A DNA stretch of 64,000 nucleotides from Actinomycetospora soli (GCF_021026295.1 NZ_JAJNDA010000014.1:62001-126000), one strand, 5' to 3'; shown: positions 24,675-35,283, counted from the stretch's first letter. The notes: generated from the letters alone by a model not told the origin. A program made the numbers and translations.

Positions 24675-26087
24675 TCAGCCGAACGCCTGCAGCGCGCGAA
24701 TCTTGTTCGTCGCGTCGAGGGCAGCGACCTTGTAGGCCTCGGAGAGCGTCGGGTAGTTCAGGACCGCGTCGACCAGGTAGTCCACGGTGCCGCCGCAGCC
24801 CATGATCGCCTGGCCGACGTGCACGAGCTCCGTGGCGGACGTGCCGAACACGTGCACGCCGAGCAGCGCGTGGCTCTCGGGGTGGACGAGCAGCTTGAGC
24901 ATCCCGTAGTCGTCGCCGACGATCTGCCCGCGGGCGAGCTCCCGGTACCGGGCGATGCCGACCTCGTAGGGGACCGACCGCTCCGTCAGCTCCGCCTCGG
25001 TGGCGCCGCAGTACGACACCTCGGGGATCGTGTAGATCCCGTACGGCGCCAGGGCGGCGTCCGCGTGGCCCGTCGGCTCGTCGAACGCGTGGTAGGCCGC
25101 GAGGCGGCCCTGCTCCATCGAGGTCGCGGCGAGCGCGGGGAACCCGATGACGTCGCCGACGGCGTAGATGTGCGGCACCGACGTCCGGTAGTGCTCGTCG
25201 ACGGTGAGCCGCCCCCGCGCGTCCGCCGCGAGCCCGGCCTTCTCGACGGCGAGCTCGTCGGTCACCCCCTGCCGGCCGGCGGAGTACATGACGGTCTCGG
25301 CCGCGATCTTCTTGCCGCTGACGAGCGTGGTGACGGTGCCCCGCTCGGACACGCTCACGCCCGACACCTCCTCGCCGAACCGGAAGGTGACGGCGAGGTC
25401 GCGCAGGTGGAACTTCAGCGACTCGACGACCTCGGCGTCGCAGAACTCGAGCATCGCGGGGCGGCGCTCGACGACGGTGACGCGCGTGCCGAGCGCGGCG
25501 AACATCGAGGCGTACTCGATGCCGATCACCCCGGCGCCGACGACGACCATGCTCGCCGGGATCGCCTCCATCGCGAGGATGCCGTCGGAGTCGACCACCC
25601 GCCGGTCGTCGAACTCGACCGTCGACGGGCGCGCCGGCCTCGTGCCGGTCGCGACCACGATCTTGTCGGCGGTGACCGTCTGGTGCTCGCCGCGGCGCTC
25701 GCCGAGCACCTCGACGGCGTGCTCGTCGAGGAAGCGGGCGGCGCCGGGGAGCAGGTCGACCCGGTTGCGCTGCAGCTGCGCCCGGATCACCTCGACCTCG
25801 CGGCCGATCACGTAGTGGGTGCGGGCGAGGAGGTCCTGGACGGTGATGTCCTGCTTGACCCGGTAGCTCTCGCCGTAGAGTCCGCGCATGGCGTAGCCGG
25901 TCAGGTAGAGCACGGCCTCGCGCAGCGTCTTGGACGGGATGGTCCCGGTCTGGGTGCAGACGCCGCCGACCATGCCGCGCCGTTCCACCGCCGCGACCCG
26001 CTTCCCGAGCTTCGCCGCGGCGATGGCCGCCTTCTGCCCGCCCGGGCCGGAGCCGATGACCAGCAGGTCGTAGTCGTGGGTCGCCAC
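24675..26087 (-). CDS. sthA: Si-specific NAD(P)(+) transhydrogenase (soluble)
   Basis: A 470-aa flavoprotein disulfide reductase-fold enzyme. FAD motif GSGPGG at 12-17; NAD motif [41 protein letters not shown]-terminal dimerisation domain. The redox-active CxxxxC of lipoamide dehydrogenase is broken ([17 protein letters not shown]44 with T49), exactly the SthA signature. Balances NADPH and NADH in the cytoplasm. In mycobacteria sthA lies close to sigB and ideR, as here. Confidence 0.95.
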   Translation of the reverse strand: MATHDYDLLVIGSGPGGQKAAIAAAKLGKRVAAVERRGMVGGVCTQTGTIPSKTLREAVLYLTGYAMRGLYGESYRVKQDITVQDLLARTHYVIGREVEVIRAQLQRNRVDLLPGAARFLDEHAVEVLGERRGEHQTVTADKIVVATGTRPARPSTVEFDDRRVVDSDGILAMEAIPASMVVVGAGVIGIEYASMFAALGTRVTVVERRPAMLEFCDAEVVESLKFHLRDLAVTFRFGEEVSGVSVSERGTVTTLVSGKKIAAETVMYSAGRQGVTDELAVEKAGLAADARGRLTVDEHYRTSVPHIYAVGDVIGFPALAATSMEQGRLAAYHAFDEPTGHADAALAPYGIYTIPEVSYCGATEAELTERSVPYEVGIARYRELARGQIVGDDYGMLKLLVHPESHALLGVHVFGTSATELVHVGQAIMGCGGTVDYLVDAVLNYPTLSEAYKVAALDATNKIRALQAFG

Positions 26088-26215
26088 GTCGCGACTGTGA
26101 CCGGTGGCCCGGGCGGGGGCAAGCGCCTGCGCGTGACGGGTCGGTGAACCGGCATCGGCTGCTCCGATCGGGTGGAGCGTGGATCCGGCGGGACCCGGCG
26201 CGGGTCAGTGCCCGT

Positions 26216-27328
26216 GTGAGCACCCGGAAGAAGTCCCGCAACCGTCGACCCGTCCGATCCCGCCGTCCGCGGCGCGCTCCCGACGAGCGCGTGGTGGTGT
26301 CGATCTCCGACCCGGCGGACCTCGTCGCCTCCGTCCCACCGCTGTTCGGGTTCACCCCCGAGGAGTCCCTGGTCGTCCTCGGCCTGCACGGCCCGGAGCG
26401 CAGCCGCCGCCTCGGGGCCTCGCTGCGCATCGACCTCGGCCACGCGCCGGAGGACGACGCCGTCCTCGCCGACGCGGCGCGCGAGCGCCTGGCACCGACC
26501 GGCCCGGACGCGGTCGTCGTCCTGGTCGTGTCGGCCGCCCCACCCGGATCCGACGGGCGCCCGCCCGGCGCCGGACTCGTCGACGCGGTCACCGACGCGT
26601 TCGCCGGGGTCCGGGTGCCGGTCATCGGCGCCACGTGGACCGAGCGGATCGCCGCCGGCGCGCCCTGGCGCTGCTTCGAACGCTGCGACTGCTCCGGCAC
26701 GCTGCCCGACCCGGCCGGCACCCGCACGGCCGCCGAGACCACCGCGCTCGGCCGCATCACCTACGGCTCGCGTGACGAGATGGCGGCCTCGCTCGCGCCC
26801 GACCGGGGTGCCGGCTCCCGACGTCGTCGGGACCTCGTCGACGACGCGCACGAGGCCGCGCTGCTCGACCGCGAGCTCGCCGGGTCGGCCGCCGCCCGGC
26901 GCGACCTGGACGCGGTGCGCCGGGCGGTCGCGGAGGTCGGGGCCGGGACCGCGCCGACGGAGGAGGAGATCGCCCGCCTCGCGGTGGCGCTGTGCGACCC
27001 GCGCGTGCGCGACATCTGCCTCGGGTTCGCCGCGGGCTGCGACGACACCGTCGACCCGGCGGCGGCCGAGGAGCTGTGGCGGATCCTGGTCCGGGCGGTG
27101 CCCGAGCCGGAGGTCGCCGAGCCCGCGACGCTGCTCGCGTTCGCCTCGCTCGACCACGGCGGCGGGGCCACCCTCACGACGGCGCTGGAGCGGGCGCACC
27201 GCGCCGACCCCGGACACCGGCTGAGCGGGCTCCTCACGACGATGCTCGCCGCCGGCCAGACCCCGGAGACGGCCCGGCGGATGGTGGAGCGGGCCGTGGC
27301 GGAGACGAGCCGGCAGCTGGCCGGGTGA
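26216..27328 (+). CDS. DUF4192 domain-containing protein
   Basis: A 370-aa protein with the DUF4192 opening ISDPADLVASVPPLFGFTPEESLVVLGLHG and the late segments FAAGCDDTVDPAAAEELWRILVRAVPEPEVAEPATLLAFASL and RADPGHRLSGLLTTMLAAGQTPE. This family is confined largely to actinobacteria and has no known function. GTG 26216 chosen; GTG 26144 would add a basic 24-residue extension. The N-terminus is very basic (TRKKSRNRRPVRSRRPRR), perhaps nucleic-acid binding. Confidence 0.85.
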   Translation: MSTRKKSRNRRPVRSRRPRRAPDERVVVSISDPADLVASVPPLFGFTPEESLVVLGLHGPERSRRLGASLRIDLGHAPEDDAVLADAARERLAPTGPDAVVVLVVSAAPPGSDGRPPGAGLVDAVTDAFAGVRVPVIGATWTERIAAGAPWRCFERCDCSGTLPDPAGTRTAAETTALGRITYGSRDEMAASLAPDRGAGSRRRRDLVDDAHEAALLDRELAGSAAARRDLDAVRRAVAEVGAGTAPTEEEIARLAVALCDPRVRDICLGFAAGCDDTVDPAAAEELWRILVRAVPEPEVAEPATLLAFASLDHGGGATLTTALERAHRADPGHRLSGLLTTMLAAGQTPETARRMVERAVAETSRQLAG

Positions 27329-27356
27329 GCCGGCCGAGCCGGTCGAGCCGGGGGAC

Positions 27357-28037
27357 TCAGCGCAGCGCGTCGAGGGCGGCCGGGACGTCGGCCGGCGCGT
27401 CGACGACGGCGGCCGCCCCCGCGCCGAGCAGCTCCGCGCGCCCGCCGAAGCCCCAGCTCACGCCGACGCAGGGCAGGCCGTGGGCACGGGCGCCGTCGAC
27501 GTCGTGGTGGCGGTCGCCGACCAGCGCGACCACCGGCCCGTCGTGCGCGGCGAGGGCGAGCCCGACGACGGCCGCCTTGCCCTCGACGCTGCCGTCGAAC
27601 TCGGCGCCGAACACCCCGCCGGCGAGGTACTTCTCCAGCCCGACGTGGCTGATCACCTCGTGCGCGAAGGGGCGGGGCTTGCTCGTGGTCACGGCGAGGC
27701 GGTCACCGCGGGCCACGAGGTCGGCGAGCAGGTCGGGGACGCCGTCGTACACGGTGACCTCACGCATCAGCCCGCCGCCGTAGACCTCGCGGTAGATCGC
27801 CATCATCGCGTCGGCCGTGGCGGCGTCGACGCCGAGGACGTCGCGGAACGCCTGCGGGAACGGCGGGCCGATGAGGGCGCGCAGCTGCTCGTCGTCGGGC
27901 TCGGCGATCCCGACGCCCGCGGCCGCGCGCCGCACCGACGCGCGGATGCCGGGACCGGAGTCGACGAGGGTGCCGTCGAGGTCGAAGCAGATCAGGGGCG
28001 AGCGCAGCGACGGGGAGTGGCCCAGGGGTGTGCTCAT
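27357..28037 (-). CDS. HAD-family hydrolase, phosphoglycolate phosphatase-like
   Basis: A 226-aa HAD subfamily IA phosphatase: motif [15 protein letters not shown], motif [12 protein letters not shown], motif III lysine in [10 protein letters not shown], motif [17 protein letters not shown], with the helical cap [18 protein letters not shown] (Gph/Pgp-like). Magnesium-dependent cytosolic phosphatase; the substrate could be 2-phosphoglycolate or a sugar phosphate. ATG 28037 overlaps the galE stop (ATGA). Confidence 0.88.
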   Translation of the reverse strand: MSTPLGHSPSLRSPLICFDLDGTLVDSGPGIRASVRRAAAGVGIAEPDDEQLRALIGPPFPQAFRDVLGVDAATADAMMAIYREVYGGGLMREVTVYDGVPDLLADLVARGDRLAVTTSKPRPFAHEVISHVGLEKYLAGGVFGAEFDGSVEGKAAVVGLALAAHDGPVVALVGDRHHDVDGARAHGLPCVGVSWGFGGRAELLGAGAAAVVDAPADVPAALDALR

Positions 28038-29002
28038 GCGGTCACCCGGCTCCGCGCGAAGGCCCAGGCGTCGGCGACGATGCCGTCGAGATCGCCGCGG
28101 GTGGGGGTCCAGCCCAGGCGCTCGTGGGCGCGGGCGGCGGAGGCGACGAGGACGGCGGGGTCGCCCGCGCGGCGCGGGGCCACCGCGGCGGGGATCGGGT
28201 GCCCGGTCACCCGGCGGCACGCCTCGATCACCTCGAGCACCGAGAACCCGGTGCCGTTGCCGAGGTTGCAGACCAGGTGCTCGCCGGGCGGGGCGGCGTC
28301 GAGGGCGCGCAGGTGGGCGTCGGCGAGGTCGTCGACGTGGATGTAGTCGCGCACGCAGGTGCCGTCGGGCGTGGGCCAGTCGTCGCCGTAGATCGCCACC
28401 TGCTCGCGCGTGCCGGCCGCGACCTGCAGCACGAGCGGGATGAGGTGGGTCTCGGTGGTGTGCCGCTCGCCCTGCGCCCCGTGGGCGCCCGCGACGTTGA
28501 AGTACCGCAGCGACACCGCGCCCAGCTCCCGGCCGGACGCGGCCGCGTAGGAGGCGATGGCGTGGTCGATCGCGAGCTTGGTGGCGCCGTACGGGTTGGT
28601 CGGCCGGGTGGGGGAGTCCTCGGTGATCGGCGTGGTCTCCGGCTCGCCGTAGGTGGCGGCGGTGGAGGAGAACACGAGGCGCGGCACCCGGTGCGCGCGG
28701 ATCGCGTCGAGCAGGGCGACGGAGGTGACGACGTTGCCGTGCCAGTACTTCGCCGGGTCCGCCACCGACTCGCCGACCAGCGAGCGGGCGGCGAAGTGCA
28801 GGACGCCGTCGAAGCCGCCGGCGAGGACGTCGGCGGCCGCCGCGGCCACGTCGCCCTCCACGAACGCGGCACCTGCGGGGACGGCGTCGCGGTGCCCGGT
28901 GGAGAGGTCGTCCAGGACGGTGACGTCGTGGCCCGCGTCGAGCAGGTGCGCGGTGCACACGCTCCCGACGTACCCGGCGCCCCCGGTGACGAGCAGCTTC
29001 AT
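28034..29002 (-). CDS. galE: UDP-glucose 4-epimerase
   Basis: A 322-aa extended SDR enzyme: NAD motif GGAGYVGS (7-14), catalytic FSSTAATYG and YxxxK (Y138, K142), LRYFNVAGA, and the UDP-sugar-binding [17 protein letters not shown]. Interconverts UDP-glucose and UDP-galactose for cell-wall glycans. Lies 50 bp downstream of ideR on the same strand and overlaps the HAD phosphatase gene by 4 bp. The dtxR/ideR-galE order is conserved in corynebacteria. Confidence 0.93.
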   Translation of the reverse strand: MKLLVTGGAGYVGSVCTAHLLDAGHDVTVLDDLSTGHRDAVPAGAAFVEGDVAAAAADVLAGGFDGVLHFAARSLVGESVADPAKYWHGNVVTSVALLDAIRAHRVPRLVFSSTAATYGEPETTPITEDSPTRPTNPYGATKLAIDHAIASYAAASGRELGAVSLRYFNVAGAHGAQGERHTTETHLIPLVLQVAAGTREQVAIYGDDWPTPDGTCVRDYIHVDDLADAHLRALDAAPPGEHLVCNLGNGTGFSVLEVIEACRRVTGHPIPAAVAPRRAGDPAVLVASAARAHERLGWTPTRGDLDGIVADAWAFARSRVTA

Positions 29003-29051
29003 GGTCCCCGAGTCTGACCTACGGTCCTGTGCCCCCGATGAGGGGCGGGCC

Positions 29052-29765
29052 TCAGACCGCGCGGACCAGCACCGCGTGCGCGACCAGCGGGTCGACCTCG
29101 GACTGCCGCCCCCCGGAGCCGACGTTCACGGCGTCGCCGAAGCGCGGGATGCCGACGACGTCGACGTCGCTGCCCGGCAGGACGCCCGCGGCCTTGAGCC
29201 CGGCCATCAGCGGCTCGTTGAGCTGGACGTGCTCGGCGATCCGGCGGATGACGACCTTGCCGCCGCCCGCCCGGGCGAACTCGTCGAGGCGGACCAGGCC
29301 GGCCTCGTCGGGCGTGGGCGTGCGGGTGGGCAGCTCGGTGCCGTCGCCGCGCAGCTCCTCGAGGCCGGGGATCGGGTTGCCGTAGGGCGACACGGCGGGC
29401 TCGCCGAGCAGCGCGAACACCTTGCGCTCCACGGCCTCGCTCATCACGTGCTCCCAGCGGCAGGCCTCGGTGTGGACGTGCTCCCACTCCAGCCCGATGA
29501 CGTTGACCAGCAGGAGCTCCGCGAGCCGGTGCTTGCGCATCACGGAGACGGCCTTGCCGCGGCCCTCGGGGGTCAGCTCGAGATGGCGATCCCCGGCGAC
29601 GTGCACGAGACCGTCGCGCTCCATCCGGGCGACCGTCTGACTGACGGTGGGCCCGCTCTGCTCGAGGCGTTCGGCGATGCGCGCGCGCAGCGGCACCACA
29701 CCCTCCTCCTCGAGCTCGTAGATGGTGCGCAGGTACATCTCCGTGGTGTCGATGAGGTCGTTCAT
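29052..29765 (-). CDS. ideR: Iron-dependent transcriptional repressor, DtxR/IdeR
   Basis: A 237-aa regulator starting [24 protein letters not shown]-terminal winged helix ([20 protein letters not shown]), dimerisation/metal domain and C-terminal SH3-like domain ([14 protein letters not shown]). All primary metal ligands (M10, C102, E105, H106) and ancillary ligands (H79, E83, H98) occupy the IdeR positions. Fe(II)-dependent repressor of siderophore and iron-uptake genes and activator of storage genes. Divergent from the sulfurtransferase gene with 58 bp between starts. Confidence 0.95.
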   Translation of the reverse strand: MNDLIDTTEMYLRTIYELEEEGVVPLRARIAERLEQSGPTVSQTVARMERDGLVHVAGDRHLELTPEGRGKAVSVMRKHRLAELLLVNVIGLEWEHVHTEACRWEHVMSEAVERKVFALLGEPAVSPYGNPIPGLEELRGDGTELPTRTPTPDEAGLVRLDEFARAGGGKVVIRRIAEHVQLNEPLMAGLKAAGVLPGSDVDVVGIPRFGDAVNVGSGGRQSEVDPLVAHAVLVRAV

Positions 29766-29823
29766 CCCCACCCCTTCCGTCCTGATCACGATCCTACCGA
29801 GAAGGACACGGCACGATGGACCC

Positions 29824-30744
29824 GTGCCGAACCAGCAGGGGCCGCTCGTCAGTGCCGCCGACCTCCTCGCCGAGCTGGCCGGGGGCCCGGCCGGGACCGA
29901 CGGCCGCCCGATCGTGCTCGACGTCCGCTGGCGCCTGACGCCGCCGCCGAAGAAGCGCACGCGTCGCCGCCCCGACCCGGTCGGCGAGCCGGACTTCGAC
30001 GCGGGCCACGTGCCCGGCGCGGTGTTCGTCGACGTCGACTCCGAGCTCGCCGGCCCGCCCGGGCCCGCGGGCCGGCACCCCCTGCCCGATCCGGACGACC
30101 TGCAGACCACGCTGCGCCGCGCGAGCATCGCCGCCACGAGCTCGGTGGTCGTCTACGACGCCGTCGGCGCGGGCGACGGGATGGCCGCCGCGCGGGCCTG
30201 GTGGGTGCTGCGCTGGGCGGGGCTCGCGCCGGGGCGGGTGCGGGTCCTCGACGGCGGGTTCGGGGCGTGGACCGCGGCGGGCGGCGAGTCCTCGACCGTG
30301 TCCGGCGGGGTGCGCAGGCAGGGCGACGTCGACGTCGCCGGCGGCGCCATGCCGGTGCTCACCGCCGAGTCCGCGGGCGCGCTCGCGCAGGACGGCGTCC
30401 TGCTCGACGCCCGCGCCGCCGAGCGGTACCGCGGCGAGACCGAGCCGATCGACCCGGTCGCCGGGCACATCCCGGGCGCGGTCAACCTGCCGGTCGGGCA
30501 GGTGCTGGCCGAGGACGGGCGCTGGCGGCCGGCGGCCGAGCTCGCGGAGCTGCTCGGGCGGGCCGGGCTCGGGGACGGCGCCGGGGCGGGGTCCGGGGCG
30601 TACTGCGGGTCCGGGGTGAGCGCGGCGATGCTCGTCCTGGCGGCCGAGATCGCGGGGGTCCGCCCGCCGGAGGACCCGGTGGCGCTCTACGTCGGCTCGT
30701 GGTCGAACTGGGTCGCGGGCAAGCGGCCGGTGGAGACGGGCTGA
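29824..30744 (+). CDS. Thiosulfate/3-mercaptopyruvate sulfurtransferase (two-domain rhodanese)
   Basis: A 306-aa protein of two rhodanese domains. The N-terminal one (IVLDVRWRL ... GHVPGAVFVDVDSELAG ... VVYDAVGAGDGMAAARAWWVLRWAG) is inactive; the C-terminal one carries the catalytic cysteine in AYCGSGVSA, followed by VALYVGSWSNWV. Resembles SseA/CysA2-type proteins. Start GTG 29824 with GAGAAGGA upstream. Transfers sulfane sulfur to thiophilic acceptors such as cyanide or thioredoxin. Confidence 0.9.
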   Translation: MPNQQGPLVSAADLLAELAGGPAGTDGRPIVLDVRWRLTPPPKKRTRRRPDPVGEPDFDAGHVPGAVFVDVDSELAGPPGPAGRHPLPDPDDLQTTLRRASIAATSSVVVYDAVGAGDGMAAARAWWVLRWAGLAPGRVRVLDGGFGAWTAAGGESSTVSGGVRRQGDVDVAGGAMPVLTAESAGALAQDGVLLDARAAERYRGETEPIDPVAGHIPGAVNLPVGQVLAEDGRWRPAAELAELLGRAGLGDGAGAGSGAYCGSGVSAAMLVLAAEIAGVRPPEDPVALYVGSWSNWVAGKRPVETG

Positions 30745-30802
30745 GGCCGTCCCGGACGGTCGAACTCCGCTCCGCTGCGTCTCCCTCGGTAGCGTGCGCG
30801 CC

Positions 30803-31969
30803 ATGCGCGCCACGGTGGTCTGGGACGAGGCCCTCCTCGCCTACAAGCTGTCGAACGACCATCCGCTGCACCCGGTCCGACTGGACCTGACGATGCGGCT
30901 GGCCCGCAGCCTGGGGGTGCTCGAGGGCGTCGAGCCGCTGATCCCGACCCCGGCGCCCGACGCGGAGCTGGAGCGGGTCCACGTCGCCTCCTACCTGGAC
31001 GCGGTGCGGCGCGCGCCGAGCACCGGCGACGACCCGGCACACCAGCTCGGCACCACCGACAACCCGATCTTCGAGGGGATGCACGACGCGTCGGCGCTGG
31101 TGGCGGGCGGCTCGATCGCCGCCGCCCGGGCGATCGCCGAGGGACGCGCGGACCGGGCGGTGAACCTCTCCGGTGGCCTGCACCACGCGATGCGCGACCA
31201 CGCGTGGGGGTTCTGCGTCTACAACGACTGCGCGATCGCGATCAGCTGGCTGCTCGACCACGGCTACACCCGCATCGCCTACCTCGACACCGACGTGCAC
31301 CACGGCGACGGGGTGCAGGCCGCGTTCCTCGACGACCCGCGGGTGATGACGATCTCGGTGCACCAGCACCCCCGCACGCTGTGGCCGGGCACCGGCTTCG
31401 CCTCGGAGCTCGGCGAGGGCGCCGCCGCGGGCACCGCGATCAACCTGCCGCTCCCGCCGGGGACGCGGGACCAGGCGTGGCTGCGGGCCTTCCACGCCGT
31501 CGTGCCCGGCCTGCTGCGGGCCTTCGAGCCGCAGATCCTCGTCACGCAGTGCGGCGCGGACACCCACCACGAGGACCCGTTGGCCGAGCTGTCGCTCACC
31601 GTCGACGGGCACCGCGCGATCTACCGGGCCTGCCGCGACCTCGCCGCCGAGTACGCCGGCGGCAAGTGGCTCGCCCTCGGCGGCGGGGGCTACAACCTCT
31701 TCCGCGGCGTCCCGCGGTCCTGGACCCACCTGCTCGCGACGGTGCTCGACCGCGACGTCGACCCGGACCGCACCATCCCGGCGGAATGGACGTCACACGC
31801 CGCCACGCTGACGAACCGGCCGTTGCCCACCACGATGACGGAGGAGGCCCCGACGGACTGGACGCCGTGGGGCGGCTACACCGAGATCGACGTCGATCGC
31901 TTCGTCCTGGAGACCCGCCGCGCGGTGTTCCCGCTGCACGGACTCGAACCGCAGAACGTCCTGGACTGA
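30803..31969 (+). CDS. acuC: Acetoin utilization-type protein deacetylase AcuC
   Basis: A 388-aa class II-like histone-deacetylase-family enzyme: SNDHPLHPVRLDLTM, NLSGGLHHAMRDHAWGFCVYND (catalytic HH), YLDTDVHHGDGVQAAF (zinc ligands D, H), VTQCGADTHHEDPLAEL and LGGGGYN. ATG 30803 chosen; GTG 30794 is in frame upstream. Removes acyl groups from lysine, classically reactivating acetyl-CoA synthetase. It lies directly (4-bp gap) before the acetyltransferase gene, so writer and eraser are co-transcribed. Confidence 0.92.
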   Translation: MRATVVWDEALLAYKLSNDHPLHPVRLDLTMRLARSLGVLEGVEPLIPTPAPDAELERVHVASYLDAVRRAPSTGDDPAHQLGTTDNPIFEGMHDASALVAGGSIAAARAIAEGRADRAVNLSGGLHHAMRDHAWGFCVYNDCAIAISWLLDHGYTRIAYLDTDVHHGDGVQAAFLDDPRVMTISVHQHPRTLWPGTGFASELGEGAAAGTAINLPLPPGTRDQAWLRAFHAVVPGLLRAFEPQILVTQCGADTHHEDPLAELSLTVDGHRAIYRACRDLAAEYAGGKWLALGGGGYNLFRGVPRSWTHLLATVLDRDVDPDRTIPAEWTSHAATLTNRPLPTTMTEEAPTDWTPWGGYTEIDVDRFVLETRRAVFPLHGLEPQNVLD

Positions 31970-31973
31970 ACCC

Positions 31974-34712
31974 ATGAGCTCATCCCCGGCCTGGTCGACC
32001 ACCGAGGTCTCGAGCCTCGACGCGGCGACCACCCCGGTCGCGGCCGTCCCCGACGCGCCCTACCCCCGGCAGTGGGAGGCCGACGTGGTGGCCGCCGACG
32101 GCGCCACCGCACACCTGCGGCCCATCACACCCGACGACGCCGACGCCGTGGTCGCCTTCCACGCCCGGCTCTCCGAGCGGACCCGCTACTACCGCTACTT
32201 CAGCCCCTACCCCACGATCCCGCCGCGCGACCTCAAGCGCTTCGTCGAGGTCGACCACCACGACTCGGTGGCCCTCGTGCTGTGGCTCGGTGATGAGATC
32301 ATCGCCATCGGGCGCTACGTGCGCCTCGGGGCGGACGACCCGTCGGCCGAGGTCGCGTTCGTGGTCCGCGACGACCACCAGGGCCGTGGGCTCGGCTCGA
32401 TCCTGCTGGAGCACCTGGCGGCCGCGGCGGAGGAGGTGGGCATCAGCCGGTTCGTCGCCGAGGTGCTCTCCGAGAACCGCGCGATGGTGCACACCTTCCG
32501 CCAGGCCGGCTACGACGTGACCCGCTCGCTGGACGGCTCGACGCTGCACCTCGAGTTCGACGTGGCCGCGACCGACCGCTCCACCGAGGTGCGGCGCTCC
32601 CGCGAGCAGGCCGCCGAGGCCCGGTCGGTGGCGAACGTGCTCACGCCGCGCTCGGTCGCCGTGGTCGGCGCGTCCGCCGACGAGCGCAAGCTCGGCCACG
32701 TCGTGCTGCGCAACCTGCTGCTCGGCGGGTTCACCGGCCCCGTCTACCCGGTCAACCCGGAGGCGCGCTCGGTGCGCGGCGTCCGGGCCTACCCGACCGT
32801 CACCGACATCCCCGACGACGTCGACCTCGCGGTCCTCGCCGTGCCTCCGGAGGAGGTCCCGGGAGTGGTCGACGGCTGCCTCGAGAAGGGGGTCCGGGCC
32901 CTCGTCGTCGTGACGTCGGGCTTCGGCGAGGCGGGGGAGGAGGGCATCGCCCGGCAGCGCGAGCTGGTGACCGACGCCCGCTCGCGCGGCATGCGCGTCG
33001 TCGGGCCGAGCGCGCTCGGCGTGGTGAACCTCGACCCCGCCGTGCGGCTCAACGCCTCGCTCGCCCCGACCCTGCCCCCGCCGGGACGGGTCGGGTTCTT
33101 CTGCCAGTCCGGGGCCCTCGGCATCCAGATCCTCGCGGCCGCCGCGCAGCGCAGGCTCGGGCTCTCGACGTTCGTCTCGGCGGGCAACCGCGCCGACCTG
33201 TCGGGCAACGACCTCATGCAGTACTGGGACACCGACCCGACGACCGACGTCGTCCTGCTCTACCTCGAGAGCTTCGGCAACCCGCGCAAGTTCGCCCGCG
33301 TCGCCCGCCGGCTGGCCCGCCGCAAGCCCGTCGTGGCGGTCGCCTCCGGGCGGCACGCGACGCCCGGTCTCGCGGCCAGCACGTCGCCGCTGGAGGAGGC
33401 GTCGGTCGCGGCCGTGTTCGACCAGTCCGGCGTCATCCGCGTCAGCTCGGTCGACGAGCTGTTCGACGTGGCCCTGCTGGTGGCCAACCAGCCGCTGCCG
33501 CGGGGCCCGCGCATCGGCGTCGTCGGGAACTCGAGCGCCCTCGGGGTGCTGGCCTCCGACGTCGCGCTCGCCCACGGCATGTACCTGGCCTTCCCGCCCG
33601 TGGACGTCGGGTCGATGGCCGACCCCGCCGAGCTCGCCGACGCCGCCCTGCAGGCCCTCGAGGACGACCGGTGCGACGCGCTGGTGATCGTGTTCTCGCC
33701 GCCGGTGGCCACCGACGGCGCCGAGCACGCCGACGCCCTGGCCGAGGTGGTCACGAGCGCCGACAAGCCGGTGACGACGACCTTCCTGGCCTCGTCCGGG
33801 GTCCCCGAGCACCTGGTGGTGCCCTCCGAGCTCGGGGGCTCCGCGGTGCCCGCCCGCGGCAGCGTCCCCTCCTACCCGTCCCCGGAGCGCGCGGTGATCG
33901 CGCTGGCCCGGGTGGTGCGCTACACGCAGTGGCTGGAGCGTCCGGTCGGCGACTTCGTGGTCCCGCCCGGGTGCGACCTCACCGCCGCCCGCGCCTTCGT
34001 CGACGACCTCGGGCCGATCTCGACCGCGCTCGTGCTCGACGACGACCAGACCGCGGAGCTGCTGCGCCGGGTGGGCATCCACATCGCCCCGTTCCGGCGC
34101 GCGCGCACACGCGACGAGGCGGTCGAGGCCGCCGCGGCGCTGCGGGAGCAGGGCGGCGGGGAGGTCGTGGTCAAGACGGTGGTCCGCACCTGGCGGCACC
34201 GCTCCGACCTCGCCGGTGTGCGCACGGGGCTGTCCGACGACGAGTCGGTCGCGTACGCCTACCAGCAGCTGACCGACCTGTCCGGGTCGCCCGAGGTCGA
34301 CGTGCAGGTCCAGGTGCCGCCGGGGATGCCGGTGGTGGTGGAACTGCGCGACGACCCGTCGTTCGGCTCGCTGGTGTCCTTCGGGCTCGCCGGGGTGGTC
34401 ACCGAGCTGCTCGGCGACCGCGCCTACCGCGCCACGCCGCTCTCCACGATGGACGCCCACACGCTGGTCCGCGCCCCGCGGGCGGCCCCGATGCTCGACG
34501 GCTACCGCGGGGCACGGCCGATGGACCTCGCCGCGCTCGAGGACCTGCTGCTGCGCGTCGGCCAGCTCGCCGACCACGTGCCGGAGCTGCGCTCGCTGGT
34601 GCTCGACCCCGTCCTGGTGGCCGAACGGGGAGTGCACCCGACGTCCATGCGTGCCGTGCTCGGGCCGCCACCCGGGCCCCGGGACGACGGGCCGCGCCGA
34701 CTCGGCGCGTGA
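31974..34712 (+). CDS. Bifunctional GNAT / NDP-forming acyl-CoA synthetase-like protein lysine acetyltransferase (Pat-like)
   Basis: A 912-aa protein: N-terminal GNAT (about 40-205; acetyl-CoA loop QGRGLG at 136-141), CoA-binding domain (about 225-330; VVGASADERKLGHVVLRNLL), succinyl-CoA-ligase-like domain and a C-terminal ATP-grasp-like part. In active ADP-forming synthetases a phospho-histidine sits in SHTG; here that site reads A-S-T-S-P (T470 at the histidine position), so ligase activity is probably lost, as in Salmonella Pat. GNAT-first order is typical of actinobacteria. The likely substrate is K610 of the acs product 4.3 kb downstream. Confidence 0.88.
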   Translation: MSSSPAWSTTEVSSLDAATTPVAAVPDAPYPRQWEADVVAADGATAHLRPITPDDADAVVAFHARLSERTRYYRYFSPYPTIPPRDLKRFVEVDHHDSVALVLWLGDEIIAIGRYVRLGADDPSAEVAFVVRDDHQGRGLGSILLEHLAAAAEEVGISRFVAEVLSENRAMVHTFRQAGYDVTRSLDGSTLHLEFDVAATDRSTEVRRSREQAAEARSVANVLTPRSVAVVGASADERKLGHVVLRNLLLGGFTGPVYPVNPEARSVRGVRAYPTVTDIPDDVDLAVLAVPPEEVPGVVDGCLEKGVRALVVVTSGFGEAGEEGIARQRELVTDARSRGMRVVGPSALGVVNLDPAVRLNASLAPTLPPPGRVGFFCQSGALGIQILAAAAQRRLGLSTFVSAGNRADLSGNDLMQYWDTDPTTDVVLLYLESFGNPRKFARVARRLARRKPVVAVASGRHATPGLAASTSPLEEASVAAVFDQSGVIRVSSVDELFDVALLVANQPLPRGPRIGVVGNSSALGVLASDVALAHGMYLAFPPVDVGSMADPAELADAALQALEDDRCDALVIVFSPPVATDGAEHADALAEVVTSADKPVTTTFLASSGVPEHLVVPSELGGSAVPARGSVPSYPSPERAVIALARVVRYTQWLERPVGDFVVPPGCDLTAARAFVDDLGPISTALVLDDDQTAELLRRVGIHIAPFRRARTRDEAVEAAAALREQGGGEVVVKTVVRTWRHRSDLAGVRTGLSDDESVAYAYQQLTDLSGSPEVDVQVQVPPGMPVVVELRDDPSFGSLVSFGLAGVVTELLGDRAYRATPLSTMDAHTLVRAPRAAPMLDGYRGARPMDLAALEDLLLRVGQLADHVPELRSLVLDPVLVAERGVHPTSMRAVLGPPPGPRDDGPRRLGA

Positions 34713-34768
34713 CCCGTGCGGGTGAGGCACCCGGTGCCCGGGAGGCGCGTGGGGGACGATCGCCGGCG

Positions 34769-35245
34769 ATGCGCGCCCTGCCGATGATCGTGTTGCTCGC
34801 CGTGACGTTGGTGCTCACCGCCGGGTGCGGCGGCGGCTCCGCGCCGTCCGGGGACCCGTCGCCGGCCACGGTGCCCACCGGCGCCCCGCCGGGCGGGACG
34901 TCGACCCCGCCGGTGCCGGTCGACCCGCTCGTGGCCGCACCGCCACCGGGCGGCACCGCGCTCGACCCCGCGCGGGTCACGACGACGGGGCTGCCCGCCG
35001 GCTTCCCCACGCTGGTCTGGACCACCGGGCCGCGCACCCTCGGGGTCTACGGCCGGGCGGGAGGGTGCACCGAGGCGACGGCGGCGATCGCCGCGCAGAC
35101 GGCCGAGGAGGTGACGGTGCGGATCACGCAGACGTCGACCTCGACCGGGCCGTGCACCCGGGAGCTGCGCTACCCCGCGTTCGACCTGCCGCTGGACGCG
35201 GACCTCGGTCAGCGCCGGGTCGTGCTCACCGGCGAGACACGCTGA
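34769..35245 (+). CDS. Putative lipoprotein
   Basis: A 158-aa protein with signal peptide MRALPMIVLLAVTLVLTAGC (lipobox LTAGC, lipidated C20) and a Pro/Ser/Gly/Thr-rich spacer to about residue 65. The mature domain has two cysteines (GRAGGCTEATAA and STGPCTRELRYPAFDLPL) likely forming a disulfide, ending in beta strands. I do not recognise a family. Start ATG 34769. Lies between the acetyltransferase and the sigma factor, with a strong hairpin just downstream. Confidence 0.75.
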   Translation: MRALPMIVLLAVTLVLTAGCGGGSAPSGDPSPATVPTGAPPGGTSTPPVPVDPLVAAPPPGGTALDPARVTTTGLPAGFPTLVWTTGPRTLGVYGRAGGCTEATAAIAAQTAEEVTVRITQTSTSTGPCTRELRYPAFDLPLDADLGQRRVVLTGETR

Positions 35246-35258
35246 GGGAGCCGAGGAA

Positions 35259-35283
35259 CCGGGACGGCCCCCGGCCGTCCCGG
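35259..35283 (+). terminator. Strong hairpin after lipoprotein gene
   Basis: CCGGGACGGC (35259-35268), loop CCCCG, GCCGTCCCGG (35274-35283): a perfect 10-bp GC stem 14 bases after the lipoprotein stop codon. No T-run, as is usual in such genomes. Confidence 0.75.
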